A stretch of DNA of 64,000 nucleotides from Bacteroidota bacterium. GTDB lineage: Bacteria > Bacteroidota > Bacteroidia > 2-12-FULL-35-15. Position numbers and translations under genes: made by a program. Positions 43,544 to 52,268 of the stretch are shown one piece after another (position 1 is the stretch's first letter; each line of letters opens with the position of its first letter). A model generated the notes under the pieces. That model searched no databases. It worked only from the letters and a program-made list of their open reading frames with translations, and was not told the DNA's origin. The DNA lies in NCBI GenBank assembly GCA_025963725.1, contig JAOQAE010000002.1, forward strand, positions 757,221 to 821,220, written 5' to 3'.

Positions 43544-44218
43544 ATGCGCATCGATATTATTACAGTATTGCCCCAGCTGCTCGAAAGCCCTTTCCAGCAC
43601 AGCATCCTCAAGCGGGCAATTGATAAGGGACTGGTGGAGGTAAACCTCATCAACCTCCGCGACTACTCCACTCAAAAGCAGAAAAGCGTGGACGATTATG
43701 CCTTCGGCGGCGGGGCGGGGATGGTGATGAGCATAGAGCCGATCGCCAATTGCATCAATGCGCTGAAAGCGGAACGGAATTACGATGAGGTCATTTACAC
43801 TTCGCCCGATGGAGAAACGTTGAACCAGCGGACCAGCAACCGCTTGTCGACCTTAAAGAACATTATCATTCTCTGCGGGCATTACAAAGGGGTCGATCAG
43901 CGTGTGCGCGACCATTTTATCACGAAGGAGATCTCCATCGGCGATTATGTGCTTTCCGGCGGGGAGCTGGCTGCTGCGGTGATCTGCGACAGCGTGATCC
44001 GGATCATTCCCGGAGCTATTTCCGATGAAACTTCCGCCCTTACCGATTCATTTCAGGATAACCTGCTTGCACCGCCTGTATATACACGCCCTGCAGAGTT
44101 CAACGGTTGGAGAGTACCGGATATATTGCTTTCCGGCCATGCGGAAAAGATCGAGAACTGGCGGCATGAGCAGAGCATTGAGCGGACGAGGCAGCGTCGG
44201 CCGGATCTGCTGGATTGA
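43544..44218 (+). CDS. trmD: tRNA (guanine(37)-N1)-methyltransferase
   Basis: Methylates G37 of tRNAs with SAM and keeps the reading frame. The 224-residue protein is a knotted SPOUT enzyme with [33 protein letters not shown], the [17 protein letters not shown] strand and RRPDLLD at the C-terminus. Length is usual. TrmD is commonly followed by rplS; here both are separated by a gene on the other strand whose stop abuts the trmD stop. Confidence 0.97.
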   Translation: MRIDIITVLPQLLESPFQHSILKRAIDKGLVEVNLINLRDYSTQKQKSVDDYAFGGGAGMVMSIEPIANCINALKAERNYDEVIYTSPDGETLNQRTSNRLSTLKNIIILCGHYKGVDQRVRDHFITKEISIGDYVLSGGELAAAVICDSVIRIIPGAISDETSALTDSFQDNLLAPPVYTRPAEFNGWRVPDILLSGHAEKIENWRHEQSIERTRQRRPDLLD

Positions 44219-44932
44219 TCAGCTCTTTCGTATTCCTTTTCTCCTGAGCTCTTCCGGCAGTAAAGCCGTTAAAATACTTTCTTCCTCTTTTTGAGGTTTG
44301 GCAGGAACCCCGGGCACCGGTAGTTCAACGCTTTTCTCCTTACGAAACATTGACCGTGGAAAGCGGTCCTTTAACAATTCAAGAAAAGTAGGGCCCTCCC
44401 GTTCACATACAATATCACCGGAAATAATAACAGTTCCTATAAACCCTTCCCCTATTTTTATAACCTCTTCTGGAACCTTTTCAGAAATTGCCTCAGCCGT
44501 ATCAGCTTCTGCTTTAAGGGTATCTGCAGATACGATTTCAAGGCTATCGGTATGTGTGGAATCCCTTAGTGCCTGAAGAGTGTCTGTTTGCGAGAGCCTG
44601 AACGTATCTGCCTGAGCCGCAGCTTTGCTTATAACCGCATTTGAAACGAAAAAGGTGAGCAGGTAGCTGAAAAAACGTTTATGAAAAGGGATTTTAATAA
44701 CCGCTGGACGGGTATATACTGCCTGCAGCTGCTTTAAACCCATCCTGCCGCAAACCGACCCTTGCCGGTTCCTGAAATAAGCAGCGATCTCCTGCTCCGT
44801 CATCGCGGTAAAGTCGGTCACGCTTTTGGCGCAGGCCGAGCAAAAGCGTCCCTACGGCGCAGGACTCATCCCCTCCCAGTTTTCATGGCAGGGTTCGGGA
44901 ATGGTGATCTTGTATTTGCGGGAAAAAAGCAT
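44219..44932 (-). pseudogene. Bacteroidota cysteine-motif protein interrupted by a nonsense codon
   Basis: The reading frame starts with ATG at 44930-44932 (MLFSRKYKITIPEPCHENW), continues to EGMSPAP, then has an in-frame TAG at 44852-44854, and goes on with GRFCSACAKSVTDFTAMTEQEI to the stop at 44219. As recalled, related Bacteroidota proteins have the uninterrupted order PCHENW, MTPTEKGRFC, CxKxVxDFT, CGR, so TAG replaces a codon in the middle of a conserved segment. The rest has a membrane helix, a disordered Thr/Asp-rich part and a short folded end. An internal GTG at 44821 could still start a 200-residue product. One base change would explain the break; a sequencing error is not excluded. 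Confidence 0.75.
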
Positions 44933-45013
44933 CGTTTGGTGTATGGAAGGCGTTTAAATTGTACTTTTGGTTGCATTAAGGGCAAAAACAGATAAAAAAT
45001 TTCAGGAGAAATG

Positions 45014-45043
45014 TTTTCGATCTTGAAAAAAATCTTATATTTG
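45014..45043 (+). promoter_or_regulatory. Promoter of rplS
   Basis: The -7 box TATATTTG (45036-45043) matches TAnnTTTG, and a TTTT at 45014-45017 lies 18 bases upstream where the -33 TTTG is expected. The leader to the ATG at 45094 is about 45 bases. Confidence 0.55.
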
Positions 45044-45093
45044 CAATCCTTTTCAGACAAAGAAGAGATTAACACATTATAAAACAAAGAGTT

Positions 45094-45444
45094 ATGAGCA
45101 ATTTAATTCAATTCGTAGAAGAGCAGTTCGGAACAAAAGCAAAACATTCACCTTTCAAGGCAGGTGATACTGTTACCGTTCACTATAAGATCAAAGAAGG
45201 TGAAAAAGAGCGTGTTCAGCAATACCAGGGCGTTGTGATCCAGCGCAAAGGTGCAGGATTCACAGAGTCTTTCACAGTTCGTAAAATGAGCAACGGAATT
45301 GGCGTGGAGCGTGTGTTCCCTGTTAACTCTCCATATATCGATAAAGTAGAAGTAAATAAAGTGGGTGTTGTCCGCAGGGCCCGTTTGTTCTACTTACGCG
45401 GCCTTACCGGCAAAGCGGCACGTATCGCAGAAAAGAAACAATAA
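45094..45444 (+). CDS. rplS: 50S ribosomal protein L19
   Basis: A 116-residue ribosomal protein with the L19 features [50 protein letters not shown] and [18 protein letters not shown]. Normal length. It has its own promoter-like box and is followed by a clear intrinsic terminator, so it is transcribed alone, separate from trmD. Confidence 0.97.
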   Translation: MSNLIQFVEEQFGTKAKHSPFKAGDTVTVHYKIKEGEKERVQQYQGVVIQRKGAGFTESFTVRKMSNGIGVERVFPVNSPYIDKVEVNKVGVVRRARLFYLRGLTGKAARIAEKKQ

Positions 45445-45461
45445 TTCATTCAGAATATTCC

Positions 45462-45497
45462 AAAGCCCTTTCCGTAAACAACGGAAAGGGTTTTTTA
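45462..45497 (+). terminator. Terminator after rplS
   Basis: CCCTTTCCGT (45466-45475) pairs with ACGGAAAGGG (45481-45490) over a five-base loop, followed by TTTTTTA. It lies 21 bases after the rplS stop. Confidence 0.9.
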
Positions 45498-45538
45498 TTT
45501 ACATGAACCTTGCCCCTTTCCGGGAAAAGCATTGAACT

Positions 45539-47128
45539 ATGACCATACAGGAAGAAATTAAAAGACGCAGAAGCTTCGGCATCATTGCACACCCCGATGC
45601 CGGTAAAACCACCCTCACCGAAAAGCTGCTGCTGTTCGGAGGTGCTATCCAGACCGCAGGCGCCGTTAAATCCAATAAGATCAAGAAGCATACTACTTCC
45701 GATTTTATGGAGATCGAACGCCAGCGCGGGATCTCTGTCGCCACTTCCGTAATGGGGTTTGAATACAAAGGACTAAAGATCAACCTGCTCGATACGCCCG
45801 GCCACGAGGATTTCGCAGAGGATACTTACCGTACGCTTACCGCTGTCGACAGCGTGATCATGCTCATCGACTGCGCAAAAGGCGTGGAGCCGCAAACCCG
45901 CAAGCTCCTCGAAGTATGCCGCATGCGCAGCACGCCTGTGATCGTGTTCATCAACAAGCTCGACCGCGAGGGAAAAGACCCTTTCGACCTGCTCGAAGAA
46001 ATTGAAAAAGAGCTCCGCATCGACCTCCGCCCGCTCAGCTGGCCGATCAGCATGGGAAAAACATTTAAAGGCGTTTACAACCTGTATGAAAAAAGCCTCA
46101 CCGTATTTAATCCCGGCGAAAAGCAAACACTCGAAAATTCGATCCAGATCAAAGACCTGAATGATGGAACGCTGGATAAGCTGATCGGTGAAGACTATGC
46201 AAAAACGCTGAGAAACGACGTGGAGCTCCTTGAAGCCGGCTACCCGGCATTCGATGAGGAAGAATACCTCGAAGCAATGGTATCGCCCGTATTTTTCGGA
46301 AGCGCCGTGAATAATTTCGGCGTGCGTGAATTGCTGGATGCTTTTATCCGGATCGCCCCTTCCCCAAAAGGAAGGATCACCGATGCAAAAGAGATCAAAC
46401 CCGAAGACAAGAATTTCAGCGGCTTTATTTTCAAGATCCACGCCAACCTGGATCCGAAACACCGCGACCGCATCGCCTTTTTACGGATCGTATCCGGCAA
46501 GTTCGAGCGGAATAAAAATTATTATCATGTGCGTGAAGGAAGGAATATGAAATTTTCCAATCCAACAGCATTTATGGCGCAGGATAAAAGCGTGGTGGAT
46601 GAAGCCTATCCCGGCGACATCATCGGCCTTTACGATTCCGGCAACTTTAAGATCGCGGATACGCTTACCGAAGGTGAAAAGCTCAATTTCAAAGGCATTC
46701 CGCAGTTCTCACCCGAGCTGTTCAAATACGTGGTGAATACCGACCCGATGAAGACCAAGCAGCTGAACAAAGGGCTTGAGCAGCTCACCGACGAAGGCGT
46801 TGCCCAGCTGTTCACCAAGCGCACCGATAACCGCAAGATCCTGGGAACCGTTGGGGCGCTCCAGTTCGAGGTGATCCAGCACCGCCTGAAAAGTGAATAT
46901 TCAGCTTCCTGCAGCTACGAGATGATCTCCCTGTACAAAGCCTGCTGGATCAGCTGCCCGGATAAAAAGAAGCTGGAAAATTTCATCTTTGAAAAAGCGC
47001 ATCACATGGCAAACGATAAGGAAGGCCGCCCGGTGTTCCTTGCCGAATCGGCCTGGGCGCTGCAAATGGCGGAAGAAAAGAACCCGGATATCAAGTTCCA
47101 TTTTATTTCGGAATTTAAGGAAGAGTAA
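45539..47128 (+). CDS. prfC: Peptide chain release factor 3
   Basis: GTPase that recycles RF1/RF2 from the ribosome after termination. The 529-residue protein has the G1 loop HPDAGKTTLTEKLL (about residues 18-31), the G2/switch I QRGISVATSVMGF, DTPGHEDFAEDTYR and NKLDREGKDPFDLLEEIEKEL (key part NKLDRE), and domain III with QFEVIQHRLKSEY. The length of 529 equals the E. coli protein. It is preceded by the rplS terminator and followed by a shared terminator. Confidence 0.97.
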   Translation: MTIQEEIKRRRSFGIIAHPDAGKTTLTEKLLLFGGAIQTAGAVKSNKIKKHTTSDFMEIERQRGISVATSVMGFEYKGLKINLLDTPGHEDFAEDTYRTLTAVDSVIMLIDCAKGVEPQTRKLLEVCRMRSTPVIVFINKLDREGKDPFDLLEEIEKELRIDLRPLSWPISMGKTFKGVYNLYEKSLTVFNPGEKQTLENSIQIKDLNDGTLDKLIGEDYAKTLRNDVELLEAGYPAFDEEEYLEAMVSPVFFGSAVNNFGVRELLDAFIRIAPSPKGRITDAKEIKPEDKNFSGFIFKIHANLDPKHRDRIAFLRIVSGKFERNKNYYHVREGRNMKFSNPTAFMAQDKSVVDEAYPGDIIGLYDSGNFKIADTLTEGEKLNFKGIPQFSPELFKYVVNTDPMKTKQLNKGLEQLTDEGVAQLFTKRTDNRKILGTVGALQFEVIQHRLKSEYSASCSYEMISLYKACWISCPDKKKLENFIFEKAHHMANDKEGRPVFLAESAWALQMAEEKNPDIKFHFISEFKEE

Positions 47129-47179
47129 CAATCATCATTGGCCCCCCGAGAGGCAAAACATCCCTTCCCAAAATCATCA

Positions 47180-47221
47180 AAAAAGATCCCCGCTTCGTTT
47201 CCGGAGCGGGGATCTTTTTTT
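47180..47221. terminator. Bidirectional terminator between prfC and the T9SS protein
   Basis: AAAAGATCCCCGCT (47181-47194) pairs with AGCGGGGATCTTTT (47205-47218). The A-run on one side and T-run on the other make it a terminator for prfC on the plus strand and for the 47234 gene on the minus strand. Confidence 0.9.
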
Positions 47222-47233
47222 AAAGTCCTTCTA

Positions 47234-48265
47234 TTACTTCACGATCATCTTTACAGTGCTGCGGTTTGATCCGGTTTGTACACTTACAGTGTAGAATCCG
47301 TTTGCCATAGCAGCAGTGTTGATAGCAGAGAAGTGACGGCCTGCAGCCTGAACACCTTTGTTATCAGAGCTGATCAGCTTTCCGGTTACATCATAAATAC
47401 TGATGGTCACATTCGTAGACTCGGTAAGGTTGTAATTAACCTGTGCCTGGTCAGCGGAAGGATTTGGAAATACATTCAGTCCAAGTGCATCTGTGCTCTC
47501 AGTGATCTCTGCAGGAACTGCAGATCCGCGAACCATGAAATCATCGATAGAGATCAGGTTATCGTCAAATGAGTCGTGCAGGAATGCGATGAACACTGTT
47601 TGTCCTGCATACGCGTTCAATGGGACAAAGAAAGAGCGCAGCTGCCCATTGTGAAGGATCGGGGCTGTTGTGGTAGCGATGTCGATGTACGTACCATCCT
47701 GCCCATGAACGAATCCCGGAGAGAAACCGAATGTGCTGAAGGTTGTATCGGAACCAAGAGTGGTCATTTCAGCCGCAGTGAACAACAATGCGCTTCCAAG
47801 ACCCAGGAAGGACAGGTTATCATTGGTTGTAGTTGAAATATACACTTTGTAGCCGTCAAGGTAACGGGGAGTCTGCGTTGGCGCCGCTCGCCAGAAAAGT
47901 GTATCGCTTGACCTGAGGCTCAATGACGGGGAGATCAGCCAGTTTTTCGCCTGGCCGGGAGCTGAAAACCATGAGTTTGCAGCAATTACAGCATTATTGG
48001 TAGTGTCTACATCAGAAAATGCCCTGGCAGCAAACCATCCGCCCGGGCGTGTCCCTGCAGGTGAGCCGTCGGCAAAGCCATCCTCGTCATAACTGTACCA
48101 TAACGGATCGTTAGGGTCGGATCCCGGAGGCGGTACCACGTCATCTACCATGTTATCGTAAAACGACTGAAAGTTAAAGCTTTCATAGATCAGTGTATCC
48201 TGTGCTCTTGCTTTGAAAGCAGACAAAGCAACAAAGCCTATGGCCAATAAGTAAATTTTTTTCAT
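47234..48265 (-). CDS. Secreted choice-of-anchor J protein with T9SS sorting domain
   Basis: A 343-residue protein with a signal peptide (to KARAQ, residue 22), then a 'choice-of-anchor J'/cleaved-adhesin-type beta-sandwich (FADGSPAGTRPGGWFAARAF, NWLISPSLSL, FLHDSFDDNLISIDDFMV), and a C-terminal type A sorting domain (LNVFPNPSADQAQVNYNL, then VTISIYDVTGKLI, ending FYTVSVQTGSNRSTVKMIVK). It should be exported by the T9SS to the surface or medium. The NPS and final K/V pattern are typical. Function beyond surface adhesion is not known. Confidence 0.92.
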   Translation of the reverse strand: MKKIYLLAIGFVALSAFKARAQDTLIYESFNFQSFYDNMVDDVVPPPGSDPNDPLWYSYDEDGFADGSPAGTRPGGWFAARAFSDVDTTNNAVIAANSWFSAPGQAKNWLISPSLSLRSSDTLFWRAAPTQTPRYLDGYKVYISTTTNDNLSFLGLGSALLFTAAEMTTLGSDTTFSTFGFSPGFVHGQDGTYIDIATTTAPILHNGQLRSFFVPLNAYAGQTVFIAFLHDSFDDNLISIDDFMVRGSAVPAEITESTDALGLNVFPNPSADQAQVNYNLTESTNVTISIYDVTGKLISSDNKGVQAAGRHFSAINTAAMANGFYTVSVQTGSNRSTVKMIVK

Positions 48266-48293
48266 CTGTATAAATTTAAGGTTTTAATGAGAA

Positions 48294-48301
48294 CAAATTT
48301 A
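48294..48301 (-). promoter_or_regulatory. Promoter -7 box for the T9SS protein
   Basis: On the minus strand TAAATTTG matches TAnnTTTG exactly and ends 28 bases upstream of the ATG at 48265. Confidence 0.45.
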
Positions 48302-48381
48302 ATCGAAAAACGGCAATTAAGGAAAAATTCTTTACAAGCGGTTTTTATCCGGTTTTAGTGAGAGGATTTAAGGTTTAATGC

Positions 48382-48389
48382 TATTTTTG
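48382..48389 (+). promoter_or_regulatory. Promoter -7 box for the 48404 gene
   Basis: TATTTTTG matches TAnnTTTG exactly and ends 14 bases before the ATG at 48404. Confidence 0.45.
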
Positions 48390-48403
48390 ATCGCTCATTT
48401 GAT

Positions 48404-49033
48404 ATGAAAAACAGGATCACAGCTCTTCTTATCGCCCTTTTATTTAACCTGCATGCTGCGGAAGCGCAGCTCCCGAACCAGGACCTCGTTGTGACCATTC
48501 ATGAAAATGTGCTCAACAAGATGTTCAAAGCGATCGGCGAGATCAAAGGCACCGCCGCCTATTCCTTTATGTTCATGGAAGGAACGTACGACTGGGTGCT
48601 GATCAATCCGCAGTTCAGGATCCATCCCGGCCGCATCGATTTTATTACCGACGTGCGCGTTACGGTAGGAAAGTACAATTATGTGATGCATGTTACAGGC
48701 AACGCGGAAACCTGCTATGAGCCCATAAACAACCTTATTTTCGTGGAGATCACGGATGCGAAGTTTCCGCTCAACATCATGTTCTTCGGTAAGCTCAGGC
48801 ACCTCTGGGATGTTGACCTTGCCCAGTATTTTGAAACGCCATTTACCTTCGAGGGGCCCCTCACTATCGGGAGCGAGTTTGTATTCCCGATGCCCGATAA
48901 CACCACCAAAACGGTTTACGCCCATCCTTTAAATTGTGGCGTAAAAATTGCGGAAAAACAGATCATCGTTTCCGCTGAAATGGAATTCATTAACAGGAAC
49001 GCGGTCGAACCCACTCCAATCAAAAAAAATTAA
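48404..49033 (+). CDS. Exported protein of unknown function
   Basis: A 209-residue protein with a signal peptide (to AEAQ, about residue 22). The mature part is beta-rich: NQDLVVTIHENVLNKMFKAIG, FRIHPGRIDFITDVRVTVG, YVMHVTGNAETCYEP, then VEITDAKFPLNI and PLTIGSEFVFPMP. Two cysteines (in ETCYEP and LNCGVKI) could form a disulfide. It resembles periplasmic lipid-binding or SMP-type folds only in general pattern. It lies 25 bases before the TlpA-like thioredoxin protein and may be its partner in one transcript. Confidence 0.7.
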   Translation: MKNRITALLIALLFNLHAAEAQLPNQDLVVTIHENVLNKMFKAIGEIKGTAAYSFMFMEGTYDWVLINPQFRIHPGRIDFITDVRVTVGKYNYVMHVTGNAETCYEPINNLIFVEITDAKFPLNIMFFGKLRHLWDVDLAQYFETPFTFEGPLTIGSEFVFPMPDNTTKTVYAHPLNCGVKIAEKQIIVSAEMEFINRNAVEPTPIKKN

Positions 49034-49058
49034 CAGAACTAAAAAGAAGATCGATTCT

Positions 49059-50498
49059 ATGAAACATCTCTTTACCCTGGCCCTTGCGCTTATTTTTATT
49101 TCTGCACCTGCCTTTGCCGGCAACCCCGAAGGCTACAACATCAGGATCACTGCAAAAGGCTTAAAGCCCGAAAGCATGTGCCAGCTGGCCAGGTATTACG
49201 GCGATAAGCAATACATCATGGATTCCGCCAAAGTGAATGAAAAGGGCGAAGTTATTTTTAAAGGCACGGAGAAATGGCCGCAGGGAGTTTATCTTTTTGT
49301 GCCCCCGGGCAAAAGCCGTTACTTCGACTTTATCATGGATGCAGGACAAAACTTCTCCATCGAAACCGATACCGCGGATTTCGTTAGGTCCATGAAGGTG
49401 AAAGGCTCTGAAGAGAATAAGTTCTTTTACGATTACCAGAATTTCATGTCGGGGAAGCAAAAGCTGATTGAGCCGCTGAGGGCATCCTACACGCGCTTAA
49501 AGGATAAGAACAAGGATTCCGCAAAGATCATCCAGGATAAAATGGCGGGCATTGACAAAGAGGTGAAAGAGTACAAGGAGAATTTCGTTAAGAACAATCC
49601 GGGCACTTTCGTAGCAAAGCTCTTTAAAGCGATGGACGAGCCGGTGATCCCGGAAGCGCCGATCCTGGCAAACGGAAAAAAGGATACGACATTCGCCTAC
49701 CACTACTACAAAACCCATTATTTCGATAATTTCGACCTTACCGACGACAGGCTGCTGAGAAGCCCGATCTTCCATAGCAAGATCAAGCAGTACATGGAAA
49801 AGCTCACGCCGCAGATCCCCGATTCTATCAGCGTTTCTGCCGACTACCTTGTGGAAAAGGCAAGGCCCAGCCAAGAAGTGTTCAAGTACCTTGTTTACTG
49901 GCTTACCTACACATACGAAAGCTCCAAGATCATGGGAATGGATGCCGTATTTGTGCACATGGTGGATAAATATTATGTCACCAAACAGGCATTCTGGGTC
50001 GACTCCACACAGCAATACAAGATCACCAAGCGCGCATACGAGCTGAAGCCTTTGCTCATCGGGAAAAAGGCGCCCGCGATCAACATGCCGGATTCCACGG
50101 GCAAATACATATCACTGTATGATATCAAATCCAAATACACCGTGGTTGTTTTCTGGGACCATGGCTGCGGACACTGTAAAAAAGAGATCCCGAAGCTGCT
50201 GGAAGCCTACAACAAATCACTGAAGGCGAAAGGCGTGCAGGTATATGCAGTGGAAACGGAAGACAAGCCCGAAGACTGGAAAAAGTTCATTAAAGATTAT
50301 AAGCTCAACTGGATCAATGTACAGGAGCTGGACGATTACAAGCGCGCCGTTACCAAAAAGATCTACGACATTTACAGCACACCGGTGATCTACCTCCTCG
50401 ATGAAAACAAGATCATCAGGGCCAAGCGCATTGAAAGCGAACAGCTGGAAAACCTGATCGATATTTTGGATAAGGAAAAAGCGAAGGAAAAGAAGTAG
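49059..50498 (+). CDS. Periplasmic TlpA-like thioredoxin protein with DUF4369/DUF5106-type N-terminus
   Basis: A 479-residue exported protein. A signal peptide ends FAG (residue 19). Residues about 22-125 form a DUF4369-like beta domain (YNIRITAKGLKPESM... YFDFIMDAGQNFSIETD, key parts only), residues 125-330 a helical DUF5106-like middle part, and about 330-470 a thioredoxin domain with the redox motif CGHC in FWDHGCGHCKKEIP. The start at 49059 is chosen; an open frame further upstream overlaps the preceding gene and lacks a signal peptide. It probably reduces disulfides or assists cytochrome maturation in the periplasm. Confidence 0.88.
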   Translation: MKHLFTLALALIFISAPAFAGNPEGYNIRITAKGLKPESMCQLARYYGDKQYIMDSAKVNEKGEVIFKGTEKWPQGVYLFVPPGKSRYFDFIMDAGQNFSIETDTADFVRSMKVKGSEENKFFYDYQNFMSGKQKLIEPLRASYTRLKDKNKDSAKIIQDKMAGIDKEVKEYKENFVKNNPGTFVAKLFKAMDEPVIPEAPILANGKKDTTFAYHYYKTHYFDNFDLTDDRLLRSPIFHSKIKQYMEKLTPQIPDSISVSADYLVEKARPSQEVFKYLVYWLTYTYESSKIMGMDAVFVHMVDKYYVTKQAFWVDSTQQYKITKRAYELKPLLIGKKAPAINMPDSTGKYISLYDIKSKYTVVVFWDHGCGHCKKEIPKLLEAYNKSLKAKGVQVYAVETEDKPEDWKKFIKDYKLNWINVQELDDYKRAVTKKIYDIYSTPVIYLLDENKIIRAKRIESEQLENLIDILDKEKAKEKK

Positions 50499-50582
50499 TG
50501 CGGATCGCGAATCTTTACGAATTTGCGAATCTGGGCTCAGCACGACATTCCATTGATCTCCGCAGATTTATGCTGAAAGTTG

Positions 50583-50685
50583 ATCGTCTTCGACGCTTAT
50601 GATGTATTATGATTGACGTACTGTGAAAAACGCAGAGGTTTGTTAAGGTAGCCGCAGATTCGCAGATTTTATCGTCTTCGACGAT
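50583..50685. repeat. Short palindromic repeat pair (TCGTCTTCGACG)
   Basis: ATCGTCTTCGACG occurs at 50583-50595 and again at 50671-50683, where it extends to the palindrome ATCGTCTTCGACGAT. Between them lie cgcagatt-type repeats and no open frame. Family E tacgaat-type sequences are at 50507-50532. Confidence 0.55.
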
Positions 50686-50699
50686 TGATTTCGCAGCTT

Positions 50700-51134
50700 C
50701 TACCTTGTGCGCGTCACAACAATTGTATTCCCCCTCGAATAATCGAATTTCCAGTCGTTCTCGAAGATCCTCGGTAAATAACGCTTGTAGAGATTGATGC
50801 GGGATGTTAATTTATCTTCCGGCTCACTATCCTTGGCAAGGCCGGTAAATTCATAAGCGATCATTTTGGGATGCTCTGCCATGAACATTTTCACAACATG
50901 CACAATGGTGGTCATTACGCGGTAAAGCTCGCCCTTATTGGTTACAGTGTACTCCTCCCCTTCGTACTCATCGTTGGTAACGCCGAATACGATGGTGGCA
51001 TGCAGGATATTGTCCTGCCGGCGGCCAAAGCGTACTTCGTAATTTACGCCGCTATCTGTTGTAAAATAATACACGCCAGCTGTACTGATAGCCGGACAGA
51101 CTATTTTATACTCATCAACAAATCCTCCTGCCAT
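50700..51134 (-). CDS. Hypothetical protein
   Basis: A 144-residue soluble protein without signal peptide: IVCPAISTAGVYYFTTDSGVNYEVRFGRRQDN at the N-terminus (key parts YYFTTDSGVNYEVRFG), a central beta strand with VFGVTNDEYEG, then TTIVHVVKMFMAEHPKM and a C-terminal strand IVVTRTR. The pattern (N-terminal beta sheet, acidic YEGEEY, later helix) fits a small conserved Bacteroidota family, but its function is not known to me. It stands alone on the minus strand beside a repeat-rich gap. Confidence 0.65.
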   Translation of the reverse strand: MAGGFVDEYKIVCPAISTAGVYYFTTDSGVNYEVRFGRRQDNILHATIVFGVTNDEYEGEEYTVTNKGELYRVMTTIVHVVKMFMAEHPKMIAYEFTGLAKDSEPEDKLTSRINLYKRYLPRIFENDWKFDYSRGNTIVVTRTR

Positions 51135-51236
51135 AAAAGCCTGTAGTTAATTTTGGAATGTTAAAATTAGGGATTTTTTCAATTAAAACACTATTTTTCA
51201 CGATAAAGCTTTCGCCTTTCCTGCCATACTATTTCG

Positions 51237-51244
51237 TATTTTTG
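51237..51244 (+). promoter_or_regulatory. Promoter -7 box for the GNAT gene
   Basis: TATTTTTG matches TAnnTTTG exactly and ends 18 bases before the ATG at 51263. Confidence 0.45.
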
Positions 51245-51262
51245 CAGTCCAAAACCGCTTAT

Positions 51263-51661
51263 ATGAAAATCCAGTTCAGGATCAATGCCCCTTTAAAAAC
51301 AGAAGATGTTATTGAAGTTTTCAAAAGCTCCGGGCTCAACAGGCCTGTGGATGATGTCCCGCGCATCGAAGCCATGCTGAAGAACTCCAACCTGGTTGTT
51401 TCCGCATGGAACGGCATCGAGCTGATCGGCATTGCACGTTCGCTCACCGATTACCATTACTGCTGCTACCTTTCCGACCTTGCCGTTAAGAAGGAGCACC
51501 AGAAATCCGGGATCGGAAAGGCATTGATCGATTTCACACAGCAAACCATCGGCGAGCAAACCATGTTGCTGCTGCTGTCGGCAGCGCCAGCCATGGAATA
51601 TTATCCGAAGCTTGGCTTTGAAAAAGTAGAGAACGGATTCACCATCAAGCGCAAATCGTAA
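51263..51661 (+). CDS. GNAT-family N-acetyltransferase
   Basis: A 132-residue acetyltransferase with the acetyl-CoA loop in VKKEHQKSGIGKALID (Q/RxxGxG/A) and the strand YCCYLSDLAV before it. The ATG at 51263 follows a promoter-like box; an earlier in-frame ATG adds 35 residues without family similarity. The substrate is unknown. Its stop is one base before the start of the TlpA-like gene, so they form one transcript with unrelated functions. Confidence 0.88.
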   Translation: MKIQFRINAPLKTEDVIEVFKSSGLNRPVDDVPRIEAMLKNSNLVVSAWNGIELIGIARSLTDYHYCCYLSDLAVKKEHQKSGIGKALIDFTQQTIGEQTMLLLLSAAPAMEYYPKLGFEKVENGFTIKRKS

Positions 51662-51662
51662 C

Positions 51663-52145
51663 ATGAAAAGGCTCCTGCTCCTCTTCTTTCTTGCTTCGGC
51701 GAACCTGCTCTTTTCACAGAAGCTGAGCGTGATCAAGATCACGGATTTGGAGAAGCGCATCGGCAACGCTTCCGACACTACGTACATCGTAAATTTCTGG
51801 GCTACCTGGTGTGCGCCCTGCGTAAAGGAATTGCCCGATTTCGACAGCATCAGCAAAGTGTATGGCTCTGAAAAAGTAAAAGTGCTGCTGGTAAGCATGG
51901 ATTTTAAGGAAGACCTGGACTCGAAAGTGATCCCTTTCTGCAAAAGGAAGCAGCTGCATTCCGAAGTGTTTGTGCTGGATGAGCTGAATGGAAATTATTT
52001 TATCCCGCGGGTCTCCGATAAGTGGACGGGAGCGATCCCTGCCACGCTGATCCTCAACAACGCGAAGAACTACCGGGAGTTTTATGAGAAGAAGCTGAAT
52101 TATCTTTTCCTGGAAGGGGAGATCAAAAAAATAAAAGGCAGCTGA
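51663..52145 (+). CDS. TlpA/ResA-like exported thioredoxin-fold protein
   Basis: A 160-residue exported protein with a signal peptide (to LLFSQ, about residue 19) and a thioredoxin domain carrying NFWATWCAPCVKELPDF (redox motif CAPC at about residues 50-53) and the cis-proline region with TGAIPATLIL. It is the minimal TlpA form. It follows the GNAT gene by one base and precedes a repeat-containing gap and the SCO gene. Probably acts on apo-cytochromes or periplasmic disulfides. Confidence 0.9.
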   Translation: MKRLLLLFFLASANLLFSQKLSVIKITDLEKRIGNASDTTYIVNFWATWCAPCVKELPDFDSISKVYGSEKVKVLLVSMDFKEDLDSKVIPFCKRKQLHSEVFVLDELNGNYFIPRVSDKWTGAIPATLILNNAKNYREFYEKKLNYLFLEGEIKKIKGS

Positions 52146-52168
52146 TTCGCGCCATAGAGGGTAATATT

Positions 52169-52238
52169 GAAGTCTACTTCTCGACTCCGCTCGAAGTGAC
52201 TTTTAGGACGATGTCAGTTCGAGCGAAGTCGAGAACGT
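52169..52238. repeat. Intergenic repeat, family C (rearranged)
   Basis: Contains GAAGTCTACTTCTCGACTCC, CTCGAAGTGAC and GTCAGTTCGAGCGAAGTCGAGAA (cited by parts). Inverted TCGA-rich arms match the other family C elements, but the order differs. Confidence 0.72.
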
Positions 52239-52268
52239 GCGCAGGCAAATAATCATAATCATAACAGC

